Assembly (NCBI RefSeq): GCF_032854445.1
Contig: NC_088305.1
Coordinates: 19,701,717-19,765,716 of the forward strand
Reading direction: 5' to 3'
Length of the DNA stretch: 64,000 bases
From: Liolophura sinensis
Taxonomy: Eukaryota > Mollusca > Polyplacophora > Chitonida > Chitonidae
Under the pieces are notes generated by a model. It saw nothing but the letters and a program-made list of their open reading frames with translations, ran no database searches and was not told the DNA's origin. This document shows, piece by piece, positions 20,601 to 32,200 of the stretch (the first letter of the stretch is position 1; every line of letters starts with the position of its first letter). A program made the position numbers and the translations under genes.

Positions 20601-23409
20601 ATATCCCACCCTAATAAGGGGGCATATGCATGTATCTGCATTTATCATAAATATGACACTCAAATTCTTACAAAGTGTGCAAAATGACCTGAAGTAGTTC
20701 ACTGTCAGGTTATTTTTTCACATTTTAATCTGCTTTAGGAGTTGTCTGCCCTTGTGCATATTTTCCGGGCCATTAATATTTCAGACTTAGTTTGTGCAAA
20801 GCTATTTCAGCTATTATTTGGCATAGGATTCTCAAAATCCATAGATTAGCAGGTTTGTGCTGGACACATTTTGACTTGTATGGGATGACATAACTCTGGT
20901 ATCATTTGGCATATGTTGTTCGCACTTGCCCGTACGGCAGTATAAATGTACATCTCGTTTATGATATAGCATACGTAGTATTTTCAAAGTTACACAACTC
21001 CCTGTGGCCGAGTGGTTTAATTTAAGGTACTCGACTGCCAATTGCCGTAGCCTCCCACCAATCAGGTCCAGGCTATTTGCACACAATTACTCTCAATCTC
21101 TTAAAAATATGTTCTTAATGTGTAATACAGTGTGTGCTACTAAAGCCTTTAGGTGAATTACCATATCAAATTATTTTGTGATAAAATGTTTCTACAAAAC
21201 ATGTTTGTACAACACATTTTGAGAATAAATGTTTTGAATATAGCTTTTTTCGTTGGAAGGAACCTACACTGCGTGTACCTGTTGGTATCTTCAAAGAGCA
21301 CCTAGTACGACAATCAGTTGAAATTATGGTCGATGGAACTGTGGCTGTCAACTGCTTGAGCAGTGCTGATGTGGTACATGTCTTATCGTGCCTTTTTAGC
21401 AGAATATTGCATTTGTAACATTCAGTCCCTTAAGAATGCCGCCATACACTGATTTTTATTCAGTGATATCTCCTTAATATCAGTGACAACATCAAGCCAA
21501 CAATAGCTTTAATTGGAATTCACCAGATGTTGACGCTTTCAGTAAGACTTTTCTTAATTTGACTAAAATTATCTTGTTTTTAGTTTGATAATACTGTATA
21601 TTCAAATAATGAAAATGTAAAGCTGGCTTGTGACCATGTGGCCACAATGGCTTTTTTATGTGGTTGTGACCAACCACTAAAAGTGTACCTTATGTTCATA
21701 CAAGATTTCACAGTATAAGCTTGCCAATAACAAGATTTGATGCTAGGGATTTTCTTTATACTATTTTTGACTGTATGAACATAAAATATTTTGCAGTTGA
21801 AAGTTTGTTGTAGTGACGATAGCTGGTGATTAAGATTTTCTAGTTTGTCTGACATTTGTTCAGGCATTTTCTGTAAACTGTTTTGACTGTACCCGTGTAA
21901 AAGATTTGGCTGTTCAAAGTTGAGTATAATGACCACAGCTTGTCATTAGGGTCTTTGTACCTCCATAGAAACATTCAAACATTTGTGCATGCGCATTAGA
22001 AATTCTAAGAGTTAAGTCTTTCTGCCTGATCTTTCTAAATGTGTGCCACTCTTCTTAACGAAGGTACTTTATATATTTTTACACTTATTTGACAATAGAT
22101 TGTAGAGTTATGACTGTTTGTCCATGACATATGTGCATGTACAAATCTTCCTTCCTGGTTGTTATTAAACTTGTGTTCTTAATTGGTATATACTGTTGTC
22201 TATGTATACCAGTCTTATGATTGACTTTGACCTAGTTAAAACGTTGATAACTTGCCCTGAGCTGACTAATTTACTATAAGACTGTCAGTTACAACTATAC
22301 AGCAATCATTTTCGCCACAGATATTAACCACAAGTTGACTTCACTGTTTATTACAATTATGCCCCAGACAAAGTTACTACTGCTGTAACAGAATAAGGAC
22401 TAGTTTACCTTTACTGTTACAATGGTATTAAATATTAATTTTATTTAACGGAGTTAAAGGCATTTAACTTATGTACAAGTGTAATTATTTGCATGGCAGA
22501 TGTCCCTTGTCAGACTATTTGAATTAAGCTCAAATATGTCTTGTGATTATGTTACAGAAATTATCAGTGGCTTCTATGTTTTCAATCAAGACGTGTTTGT
22601 GTTGAATATAAATTAGTTGTGTTGAATATACATTCTTCTCAGCAACAAAAAAAAAAGAGACAAAAAAAGAGAGGCTTGTTTAGTATAGTATCATGTACCT
22701 GTATTTTCTGATTGAATATGAAAAGCTGTGTTGTGCAGTACGTGTGATTAAGGCTGGTTTATTGCAGGCCATGGAATTTAAATTATTGATCATGGACCCC
22801 AAGTCAGCGCGATAATACAGCGATATATAAATATATTGATGTTAACATCCGTGAAAAATATAATATGTGTACCATTTCACTTTTTGAAATCATACAAAGT
22901 AAAATGTTATTAGTAGTACATATTTTCGCAAAGAAATTACGTTGAGTAAAGATCATTGAATTCTTACAGTGTGAATTCCAGAGGTGGCCCATTTAAAGCA
23001 ACCCTTTGGTTGCATTATTGAACGTCACATTGAATCTTACAGAGACTACACAAAACAATTTTTGGTGCTACAATCTATCTGGAAGCTTTGAAGGGTACCA
23101 ATATTGAACCTGGAGGTACAGAACGTAACTTTTTCCATTGGTGCCATATTGAACCCTAGCAAGTAGGACCTATAATGACCTAGTGGGTTCCACTGTACAT
23201 TTAAAGTCTTCTAACCCACAAGGTTGCACAATTGCACCCTTAAAGGTGCTTGTATCGAACCTTTGCGGCGCAACTTGGAACCTTCTATATGTGGTGCAAA
23301 ATGGAACCATACAAATAAGGTCCTATATGGAAAATTAAAGGCTGCCACCTCAAAGGCAAGCCATGGAACCCCTAAAGGCTCTATGGCGGCACCTTCTTTT
23401 CTAAGTGTG
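17679..23409. mobile_element. Large non-coding element with terminal inverted repeats, unclassified
   Basis: Left terminus CACACTTAGAAAACAGGG and right terminus (reverse complement) CACACTTAGAAAAGAAGG share 13 perfect terminal bases and more with mismatches. Both ends carry dense subterminal GGTTC/GAACC and GTGCTAT-type motifs: five GGTTC/GAACC in the first 150 bp and about seven in the last 350 bp. It sits inside a SINE whose two parts flank it exactly. No open frame inside resembles a transposase, so at 5.7 kb it is a long non-autonomous DNA transposon or an element whose coding part has decayed. No clear target-site duplication is visible. CACTA-like subterminal structure is suggestive but not diagnostic. 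Confidence 0.75.
20997..21075 (+). repeat. tRNA-like relic inside the large element
   Basis: CTCCCTGTGGCCGAGTGG followed by TTTAA, GTACTCGACTGCCAATTGC and CAATCAGGTCCAGGC resembles the A-box, anticodon arm and a weak B-box of a class II-like tRNA. Stems do not close well. The same sequence occurs at about 47836-47914 in the B unit. Likely a tRNA-derived retroposon fragment, not a working tRNA. Confidence 0.35.
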
Positions 23410-23450
23410 AATGAGTAAGGTGCAAAACATCAATCAAATTAATAAATAAA

Positions 23451-24016
23451 TGCATTATCCCTCATACACAACTGCTGATCGGCTGTGATCGTGATGGGAT
23501 TGTCTGTGTCCACACGCCATCAGGCTACAAGAGTTATGGGAAATTAATTCAGGAAGTTTTGTGTAAGCCTATGAGTTAAAGCATTATCCATATATTAAGT
23601 CACAAGATTAGTTTACCCCATCAATATATCTGCTTTTCATACACCATAAGTAGCAGTACCCGTGGGGTTTTTTTTAACAATCTTCTACAAATAACGAAGT
23701 AAATGTCTGGTATAAGCCACTATCACTTTTTACCACCCATTAATAAAAAGTTAACTGAATTCAGTGTAAGAGGTTAACATATGGTTGTAAATTTACAAAA
23801 TGTTACCATCCGTGATTTCATTCCACGCCTGTACAATACGATATACGCGCTATTCTGTCTTCTATTTCTGCTTCCCAAGACATTTTGTAGGAATTCTTAT
23901 TAAAATTATTTTATGTCGGCAAAGCATTTTTCTTCAAAACATTCCAGCTATATAAACATAGTCTTGGTCACCAGTTCTGGCAATTTTACGTTACACAAAA
24001 CAAGAAATAGCGCACT
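23451..24016. other. TLR-A 3' flank
   Basis: Non-coding sequence between the split SINE tail and the TLR-A stop codon, nearly identical to 49303-49877 in the B unit. It would include the TLR 3' UTR. No canonical polyadenylation hexamer in the right orientation stands out. Confidence 0.5.
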
Positions 24017-26455
24017 TCAGCGCGCCATCCCGTCTAGCAGACGGCTCCAGAAGATCCGTTCATCGCCTGGGTCATCCTCGGGCCACACCAGGAATGTGAT
24101 GTCTTTCCACAGGCTCAGCAGCGATTTGGACATTTCTGTCACAGGGATTTCTTCCATCATGATCACTATAATGGCGTCTTCAAGGCCGTCTCTTACCATG
24201 CGCATGCCGGCCATTTGAACTTCAAATTCACACCATTCACTTTTCATGAAAGCTTTGTTGATCACCAAGATGATTTTCCGGCTGCTGTTCATGGCGCCCA
24301 CAATGCTCTGCTGAATGTTTCCACCGGGGATAAAGTCGCGATCGTGAAGACACAGTGAGAAATCGTTCTCAACTTCCAAAACTTTTCTCAAATCGATGCA
24401 AGCCCATCGGTAACTGGTGTAGTTGTAAGCCACGAATGCATCATATTTGTATTGCTCGTTGGTCAGCTCTTTATACACAGGACCTCTCCTAAATTTTGTA
24501 AGAACCCAATATTTTATATTCCATCTGTAACGGTAGGCAAAGATTCCCAGCACAATCACCACGGTGATAAAACAAGAACCAACTATGGAGAAGGTTAACC
24601 AAAATTTGCTGACACAGCTCACGTCCATGTTCTTCAGCTGTGACTGGAGGGCACACATTTTCACCACTGTTCCATTCTGTAGGGTGCACTTCAGTGAGCA
24701 TAGTTCCTCCACAATGGCTGAACCTTCCAACAGCCAGTGCATAGTGTCCAAAGTATTACATGTGCAGATGAAAGGGTTATGGCTAAGCGAAACTCTGCCA
24801 ACACCATCGGTTTGGAGTGGAAGGTCACTGGCCAACCACTTAATTTCTTTACCAGATAAAGACGAAATAATATTGGATGATAAGTCCACGAATTTCAGCG
24901 AGACTAATCCATAAATAGATTCGGGTAAATGGATCAATTTGTTGTTGGCTAGAATCAAATTTTCCAGGCTCTTGAGTGGTTTGAAAATATCTAGGTTGAG
25001 TGTTACGAAACTATTACTGGATAGATCCAAGGTTCTTAAGTTTACTTGACTTTTGAATATGGCGGCAACCGAGTTCTGCTGCAAGCCTGTATTCAATCTA
25101 CAGTTTTGGGCAACTAACACATCCAGTGATGTAAAATGTGAAAAGAATTTTGGAGACAGAAAACTGCAGTCAAACCCAGATATGTTGAGCACTTTCAAGT
25201 TCTCCAGTCCAGACACGACAAAGGTACAGCCATCTACATTGTCATATGAGACATCAAGAACTTGTAAATGGTGTGCATTTATAAATTTCAGATCTGGTAT
25301 GCCTCTGGCCGATCCACCCAGGAAACTCGCATTAAGCACTCGCAATGACTGGGGTAAGGTCAACTGCACGGCCAGTCCGTCTGGGAACTCTGGCATATCT
25401 TGTTCGGATGAAAAATCTGTCATACCCAATGTGTATTCTCGACCTGGACTAATACTGAGGTATTCTAATCTCGCGAAACGAACCAAGCTAAGTAAAGATA
25501 AGCCATTAGAGGCTATTGATAGGTAGTTTCCGTTCACTCTAAAACTTTCCACGCACTCCGGATAGCGGAATCCAAACAGGACATCTTTCCCGATGTGGAT
25601 GAGGGCGTTGTAGCTTAGGTCCAGGTGACGCACACAAATATCCGCCAGGTGAACCGTGTTATTTCGGGTAAGGATTAAGTTTTCTGGATCCCTGAGGCTC
25701 CCAGTGTTGGGGTTGCACCCAGAGATTGTAAGGTAAGTCAAATTATGATGGGTGAGGTCAGCAAGTGCGGAGAGTGCCTTGGTAATCCCGTTGGTCTTTA
25801 AACTTAAGCTTGTCAAGAATGGAAAATATCTCAGAGTTCCTGCTTCTAAACCCTGACAGAGCAGCACTAGTGATTCGATCGGTAAACCTGAGAAGTAAGC
25901 AAATGTCTCAGGTCTGAGACTACCGCCAGACTCCCAGAAGTTTACGGAAAGGCTTTTAAGTTGTGACATGTTTCTCACCCCTGGGCCAAAGGAACAGTTC
26001 CAAAGTCCATCAATGGTCAAGTCCTTCAACGAGCCAAGGTTGCTAAATATCTCGTCCGGAAATCCTGGCGACTGGTCATAAATGTTGTCAGCCATATTTA
26101 GGATTTCCAGTTTTTCCAGAGGGTGAAATACTGTGGGTGGGTAGGATTTGTATCCCAGTAGCAGTTGATTGTTTCCCAGGTTTAGAAAAAGGAGCTGCAA
26201 CAGACCTCCAAAAGCTGATGGTTCTAACCTCGTAAGTTTGTTCTGAGACAGATCCAGCGAGGTTAACGAATTTAAGTTGACGAAGGAGTCATTGGGTATA
26301 CTTTGCAGAAAATTCCAACTCAAGTCGAGACTCTCTGTTGTGGGCGAGATGTTTGTCGGTACGGTCTGGAGTCCGCGGTGACTGAGGTCGACATGGTGAC
26401 TCTTCTTCGCGGCGCTGTAAAGGACGATTGTCAGCAGCAGGGCAGGAGCCTTCAT
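24017..26455 (-). CDS. Toll-like receptor A (intact, single exon)
   Basis: A type I membrane pattern-recognition receptor of innate immunity, 812 residues, one uninterrupted exon from ATG at 26455 to TGA at 24019-24017. In order: signal peptide (about 1-16, MKAPALLLTIVLY); leucine-rich repeats (about 20-550, with LxxLxLSxNxL patterns at 43-50, 65-72 and 475-482); one C-terminal cysteine cap (about 560-614, NPFICTC with further cysteines near 586, 590, 601 and 614); transmembrane helix (about 619-641); cytoplasmic TIR domain (about 669-810). TIR box 1 is YKYDAFVAY (669-677), box 2 RDFIPGG (706-712, BB-loop proline present), box 3 FW (802-803), so MyD88-type signalling should be possible. One cysteine cluster matches the vertebrate-like architecture. 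Ligand and exact orthologue are unknown. Internal antisense frames are shadows. Confidence 0.97.
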   Translation of the reverse strand: MKAPALLLTIVLYSAAKKSHHVDLSHRGLQTVPTNISPTTESLDLSWNFLQSIPNDSFVNLNSLTSLDLSQNKLTRLEPSAFGGLLQLLFLNLGNNQLLLGYKSYPPTVFHPLEKLEILNMADNIYDQSPGFPDEIFSNLGSLKDLTIDGLWNCSFGPGVRNMSQLKSLSVNFWESGGSLRPETFAYFSGLPIESLVLLCQGLEAGTLRYFPFLTSLSLKTNGITKALSALADLTHHNLTYLTISGCNPNTGSLRDPENLILTRNNTVHLADICVRHLDLSYNALIHIGKDVLFGFRYPECVESFRVNGNYLSIASNGLSLLSLVRFARLEYLSISPGREYTLGMTDFSSEQDMPEFPDGLAVQLTLPQSLRVLNASFLGGSARGIPDLKFINAHHLQVLDVSYDNVDGCTFVVSGLENLKVLNISGFDCSFLSPKFFSHFTSLDVLVAQNCRLNTGLQQNSVAAIFKSQVNLRTLDLSSNSFVTLNLDIFKPLKSLENLILANNKLIHLPESIYGLVSLKFVDLSSNIISSLSGKEIKWLASDLPLQTDGVGRVSLSHNPFICTCNTLDTMHWLLEGSAIVEELCSLKCTLQNGTVVKMCALQSQLKNMDVSCVSKFWLTFSIVGSCFITVVIVLGIFAYRYRWNIKYWVLTKFRRGPVYKELTNEQYKYDAFVAYNYTSYRWACIDLRKVLEVENDFSLCLHDRDFIPGGNIQQSIVGAMNSSRKIILVINKAFMKSEWCEFEVQMAGMRMVRDGLEDAIIVIMMEEIPVTEMSKSLLSLWKDITFLVWPEDDPGDERIFWSRLLDGMAR

Positions 26456-26988
26456 AACTCTCTGTCTGCTCTTCGAGAGGCGCCTTCAGAAAAGATTTCT
26501 TCTTTTATGGATGAATTGTCCTTATCTCAGTGTTAAGATACAACGATGTCCATACCCTCCTTTCAAATATACTGAACGTGTACGACTGACTTGAGTCCGC
26601 CTGTAAGGAGGAGTAAGGACTGAATGCCTCTAAACCACACATGAATGTCTTGACTGTCTGAAATGCATTGAAGCCAGCTTGAAAAAAGAGTAAGGTTTAT
26701 AGTTTGTCAGGCAGGCTGAGAGAGAACGATATATATAGCATTACTATGAGAGCTGTGTCTATATAGTCTAGTATAGTTTGTCAGACAGGCTTTATGTAAA
26801 CCCCATTGCGCTGAAATGGGATACAGCGATCATTTTTCGCATACCTTCCTGTTTTAGAGTTACTCAATCGGTTAATTACATGCCTTATATAAAGGCTGAG
26901 AAAGAACGATCTTTATATATAGCATTACTATGAGAGTTGTGTCTGTATATTCCATGGGCGCGTGCGCCAACTTTGTTTAGTACATTAC
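26456..26988. other. TLR-A 5' flank (shared with TLR-C)
   Basis: Nearly identical to 58294-58826 upstream of TLR-C. It matches TLR-B only for about the first 75 bp from the ATG. TATA-like sequences (TATATATAGC-type) occur near 26730 and 26913 and a palindromic GGGCGCGTGCGCC near 26956-26968. Any of these could belong to a promoter, but a 5' UTR intron cannot be excluded. Confidence 0.45.
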
Positions 26989-27122
26989 ATGTATGTATGT
27001 ATGTATGTATGTATGTATGTATGTATGTATGTATGTATGTATGTATGTATGTATGTATGTATGTATGTATGAATGATGTATGTATGTATGTATGTATGTA
27101 GGTAGGTAGGTAGGTAGGTAGG
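26989..27122. repeat. (TATG)n then (TAGG)n microsatellite at the LINE 5' boundary
   Basis: About 25 TATG repeats with minor interruptions followed by six TAGG repeats. TAGG/TATG repeats resume at 33071 immediately after the LINE, so the element sits inside a tetranucleotide array. Confidence 0.9.
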
Positions 27123-27385
27123 TGAGTCCCTGGCTGGCCGTGGAACTAGCCTTTGCGCTCTCAGCTTTTGTTTAGTGGTCACCCAGTCTGAAGGTGGTGT
27201 GACATTACGTTCTGTCGCTCTTAGAGGCAGGACGTATTCACTAGCCTCTCTGTAAATAGCCTGTACATAGTTTAGTGCATTTCCACTTTGTAATATCGTA
27301 TCTATTTTGCACTCAGCATCCACACTGTTCCAAACGCATAGTTGTGGTCCTCTTTTTAGGGTAGTAGTTCTCGCCCTGGCCCACA

Positions 27386-28905
27386 ATGTTGTGGGCAGGG
27401 CGAGTAAATAGACCCTTAAGCCTTAAGCTTGTAATACAAGGAGGTGTACAACCGGTTGAAGTATACAATCGGCTAAAGGAGTTAGTGGGGAGTGGGCCTA
27501 ATGTCCTAAAGGGACTAATCAATGTCTCTAGAGATGTCTGGAATGTTACAGTGGCTACGCAAACTGTGAAGGAACAGCTGTTGACTAGCGGCTTCTCATT
27601 TAACGGGGTAGATTGCCCGATATATGATGTGGTGGAGCAAAGGCTCCTGGTTAGATCTCGATGTCCGATCGATGTGCCCGATGACACTATTCGAGGTTTG
27701 ATGTCCCGGTATGGCACGGTCCATCACGTCACCCGGGAACATTACCTTTTTGATAGGTCACTTGAGAATGGTATGCGCCGTATTTACATGAGTGGTGTGA
27801 CGGAGATCATTCCACAATCAATTTCGGTTGGGAATTTTAGAATTCCTTTGTGGTACAGAGGTCAGGTCCGTGCCTGTCACATCTGTGATAGCGCAGAACA
27901 TTTCAAGGCCGACTGTCCTTTAAAGGATAAATGCCTCAAGTGTAAACAAGCAGGCCACTTTCAAAAGGACTGCCCGCTGAGCGATGAAAATGACAATGGC
28001 GATAATGACGATAACGATTGCAATGATAATGATGATGATGACAAAGATAATAATGTTTATGAAGTTGAAGGTGACAATAAAGATGAGAATTAAGGTCGAG
28101 GAGATGATGATGGTAATTATAGTGAGGGACATGGGAATGATATGGAAATTGGGGTTTCTGGCGAGTCTGTTCCTTCCAGTCAACAAAATAAAGGGACTTT
28201 GGATAACTCTGCTGCTGACAACGAGGAAGCTGGAGAGTGGCAAGTTGTCACTAACTCCATGTCCTCCAGCAAAAAGATTCGAAATAAGCGCATTGATGCT
28301 ACAAATAAGGTCAGGAAGTTAAGCGAATCGCCAGTAGTAGGTGGGCCCCAGAGCCTATGCGAGGCATCTCAGACGTCAAATAGCCCGGAGTGGGTTGTCG
28401 GTATGAATCAAAACTTGAATTCCTCCTCACCCCCTAGATCGTCAGAAATTTCGAATACTACGCCATCCTGCATTAAGGAGAACGCAATCCAGTGGCGTGA
28501 CGCCCTCTAAAGGTGCACTTGGTAAGAGTCCGTCCTTATGGGGTAGGACGTTCAGCCCTGACCCGTCTACAATGTCACAGTTAGACACTAGAGATATAGC
28601 AGATTGCCTTGATCCTCAGGGAAGCTCTCAGCAATCTGATATGTCTAGGGCTGGTGGGAGAATCCAATATGGAGTAATCTCTTTCTTAAATGGATGCACC
28701 CGAAGACTTGCCTGCCTATACCAATGGCAAGGGTGAGGTCTTGGTACCTGTCTCAACATCCCTGGGGTCGTATTATCGCACATTGCGACGAGACTCTAAA
28801 GTTGACAAGGTTAAAAAGCAGAGGAAGTTGATAACGTTGTCACAGGAGGATTTTGCTGAGCGTAGGGCAGCGATGTACAAGAAGTCCAGAAAAAAGAGTG
28901 AGTGA
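27386..28905 (+). pseudogene. LINE copy A ORF1 (CCHC nucleic-acid-binding protein), broken
   Basis: The ATG at 27386 follows an in-frame TAG 21 bases upstream. The first 235 codons are open: an N-terminal region resembling the RNA-binding part of invertebrate LINE ORF1 proteins, then zinc knuckles CHICDSAEHFKADC (164-177) and CLKCKQAGHFQKDC (183-196), then an Asp/Asn-rich acidic tract. A G-to-T change makes TAA at 28091-28093 where copy C has GAA. A 1-base insertion near 28486 breaks the frame again. The C-terminus (basic, ending SRKKSE at 28905) now stops within the inserted SINE; without it the frame would end a few codons later. Confidence 0.85.
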
Positions 28906-29203
28906 GTGAGTGCTTAGGGTGCATGTACGTGTAATGTGCCTTCTTGTTGCAGGACGGATTTCCACCGCTCTTTATTTAGTGCTGCTTCACTGAGACGACT
29001 TACCGAAGGCAAGTAAGCTGCCCCGCCCGAGCCATTATATTGATACGGGTCAACCAGTCGTTGCACTATCCCCTTCATGCCGAACACCAAGCGAGGAAGT
29101 TACAACTTCCTCTTTTAAAGTCTTAGGTGTGACTCGATCAAGGATTGATCCTGGATCTACCAGTCCCGAAGTGGACGCTCTACCAACTGTGCTATCCGGG
29201 CCG
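28898..29203 (-). mobile_element. SINE (family 2) inserted between LINE ORF1 and ORF2
   Basis: Reading the minus strand, it starts with ACCGGCCCGGATAGCACAG, an A-box (TAGCACAGTTGG) and a B-box-like GGATCAATCC. It runs through GATAGTGCAACGACTGG and ends in (ACTC)n. It is flanked by a 14-bp target-site duplication, GTCCAGAAAAAAGA, at 28884-28897 and 29204-29217. Relative to the copy at 13225 it lacks about 60 bp including the tail segment shared with the LINE 3' end. Confidence 0.93.
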
Positions 29204-29234
29204 GTCCAGAAAAAAGAATAAATAAATATTAATA

Positions 29235-32200
29235 ATGGCTACTACAAAGATCTTACAGTGGAACTGTAGAGGATTGAGGTGTAACCTCGCAGAGCTCCAG
29301 ATGTTAGCTCAAGACCTCAATCCTGTAGCTTTTAGCTTGCAGGAAACTCTGATGACTGATCCTAGTTATCAATGTCGAGGTTATGTATCTCATCACGCTG
29401 TTGCCACGTCTACGAATGGAAAGGCATCAGGGGGTTCTTCTCTTTTGATTAGGCAGGGTGTAATACACAATAGAATGCACTGAACACCGATTTGCAGGCG
29501 GTGGCGGTGCGTATCACACTTAGTATAGTATTAACAATCTGTTCTATTTATATACCACCTTCTTCTACTCTTCACCAACAAGAGCTGCAAAATTTATATG
29601 ATCAATTACCTAAACCGTGTCTTCTTTTGGGAGACTTTAATGCCCATAGTGTTCTCTGGGGTGACTCTAAACGTAACCAGAAGGGCTCTGTATTGGAGGA
29701 TTTTATATCTAATAAATCTCTATGCGTCTTAAATGACGGCACACATACTTACCTTCATCCTAGCAAAGGGAATTATTCGGTCCTTGATTTAGCTCTGGCT
29801 GATGCAGGGCTAAGATCGGAATTCAGCTGGAGCGTCCATGATGATCTGTGCGGAAGCGACCACCTTCCCCACCATACTTACCCTTGAGGAGCCGGTATCT
29901 TCCTCCCTTCCACGCTTTAATTATGATAAAGCAGACTGGCCCCGCTTTGCTGTTCTGTGTGGTGAAACACTTACTAGCGACCTTTTTCTTGATGCAGTTG
30001 ATCCTATCCAGTTATTCTCGGATCAGCTATCGATGTAGCCTCCAAATGTATCCCGAAATCTTGTGCGGTTCCTCGTATTAAGAAACCGTGGTTCACGGAG
30101 GACTGTAAACGAGCAAGGCGTTTCAGGAAACGTGCTGAGCGCGTGTACCGATGTAGACCATCTCCCGGTAATTTAGACGATGTTAGGGCGTTACTCGAGC
30201 TAAAGCTCGTAGGACTATCAAACAGTCCAAACGTGACTCTTGGAAACGTTATGTTTCTAAGATTAATCATCGTACCCCTATGTCAAAAGTCTGGAATATG
30301 ATCCAACGCATCAAAGGCAAGGGATCCAATGTCACTGTCAATCATCTTAAAGACGGGAATAATTCTTTGACAGAAAAACTTGACATAGCAATAGGGCGCT
30401 TCCTTTGCGCCACCATTCGTCTTCAGATAATTACTTGCCTCAGTTCCAGCGTAACAAGGAACGGACCGAGGCAAGTCCCTCTTGATTTTACATCCTCTAA
30501 TGAAGAATCCTACAATGCTAAATTTTCTCTACATGAACTATCCGCATCCTTAGCAAGGCCCATAACTCAACTCCAGGGCCAGATGATATCCACTATCAGC
30601 TTTTATGACACCTTCCAGAATCTTCCTTGAGGGTGCTTCTTGGAATTTTTAATACCATTTGGATTTCCGGGAATTTTCCTGCCTCATGGCAAAACGCTAT
30701 TATTGTCCCCATCCCAAAGCCCGGAAAGGATTCTACCGATCCAAATAACTATCGTCCTATTTCCTTAACCAGTTGTGTATGCAAGACTATGGAGAGGATG
30801 ATTAACGATCGCTTGGTTTGGTTTTTGGAGACTAATGAGTTGATAAGCGACATTCAATGTGGATTTCGAAAGAATCGCAGTACTGTTGATCACCTTGTTC
30901 GTCTAGAATGCTTTATTAAGAACGGTATCGTTAATCGTGACCATGTCGTATCTGTCTTTTTTGATCTGGAAAAGGCATATGACACTACTTGGAAATATGG
31001 CATTATGAAAGATATGCATGGATTTGGACTTAGAGGTCGGCTTCCTGACTTTATTCGTAAATTCTTAGACCATCGTCACTTCCAAGTTCGGGTTGGGGCT
31101 ACCCTATCTGACTACTTTGAACAAGACCAGGGGGTTCCTCAAGGCAGCATTTTATCAGTTACTCTCTTTAGCATTAAGATTAATAGCCTTGCAAGAGTTT
31201 TATCTCCTAGTATGAATGCGTCCCTTTTTGTGGACGATCTTGGTATCTCTTGTCGAGGCAAAGGTATGCAGACTATTGAGAGACAGCTGCAGATTTGCCT
31301 TAACAAAATCCATGCCTGGGCACTGGAGAACGGATTTAAGTTCTCCAAGTCGAAGACTAACTGTGTACACTTTTGTCGGAAGTACTTCCCCCATGAAGAC
31401 CCCAAGGTATTTTTAGATGGATCCCCCATCAAGGTTGTGCTGGAGGCAAAATTCCTCGGTGTGATCTTCGATAGGCACCTTACATTTGAATCTCACATTA
31501 ATTATCTTAGAGCCAGATGCCTAAAGGCGCTTGATATTTTGAAGGTTGTCTCTAGTGCTCGATGGGGAGGGGATCATGAAACCCTACTTCAGCTCTATCG
31601 AGCACTGATTCGTTCTAAGCTAGACTATGCCTGCAGTGTTTATGGAGGTGCGTCACGCTCCCAGTTGAAGAAACTCAATACTGTACATCACCAGGCCCTA
31701 CGGTTGTGCTTAGGTGCTTTCCGTACCTCTCCTGTGGAGAGTCTGTATGTTGAAGCAAACGAGCCTCCCCTGGAGCTTCGAAGAACTAAACTATCCTTAC
31801 AGTATATCACCAAGCTTAGAGCCAATCCATCCAACCCAGCCTTTGAGTGTGTCTTCCATCCGGAATTTGAAGACTTATATGCTCAGAAGCCATCCATTGT
31901 TCCTCCACTGGGTGTCCGCATCCAGGAACATGTGCAAGCTGCTGAACTTGGGCTGGATACTATCACCCCCATACGCATCCAGGAAGACCCACCGTGGTTA
32001 TGTCCTGAGCCTCAGGTTGATACCTCGCTCTCCTCCCTGAAGAAATCTTCCACCAACCCTTTAGTATACCAGCAGGAGTTTAGTAATATATGTTCAAAGT
32101 ATCCATTTTATCACCGCATATTAACTGACGGTTCCAAGAATGATGATGGCGTGGCTTCTGCCGCTGTCCTTGGACCCAGAACCGTTTGAACTCGGTTTCC

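Larger units (their letters stand above)
13688..26535. repeat. Segmental duplication, TLR-A unit (pairs with 40235-52397)
   Basis: From TTAGGTAAATAACGGGG rightwards the sequence aligns almost continuously with the TLR-B unit at 40235-52397. It includes the SINEs, the large inverted-repeat element and the TLR itself. Main differences are an extra segment here at about 15745-16510, an extra 1 kb at about 21165-22175, and roughly 0.9 kb present only in the B unit (41066-41985). The left junction lies in an AT-rich tract next to a SINE head. Confidence 0.9.

Noticed and set aside
24489..25526. Frames on the opposite strand and in other frames within TLR-A (and equivalents in TLR-B and TLR-C)
   Set aside because: They recur in all three paralogues only because the TLR sequence is conserved; the LRR/TIR frame is the coding one.
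26985..27386. Minus-strand frame with a long HTYIHTYI repeat (also 58824-59201)
   Set aside because: The repeat is translation of the TATG microsatellite; the rest is antisense to the LINE 5' UTR.
27313..27717. 134-residue minus-strand frame conserved in both LINE copies (also 59128-59532)
   Set aside because: Antisense of LINE ORF1; conservation follows from the recent duplication.
29160..29203. Functional tRNA gene on the minus strand inside the LINE
   Set aside because: It is the tRNA-derived head of SINE family 2, flanked by that SINE's body and a target-site duplication.
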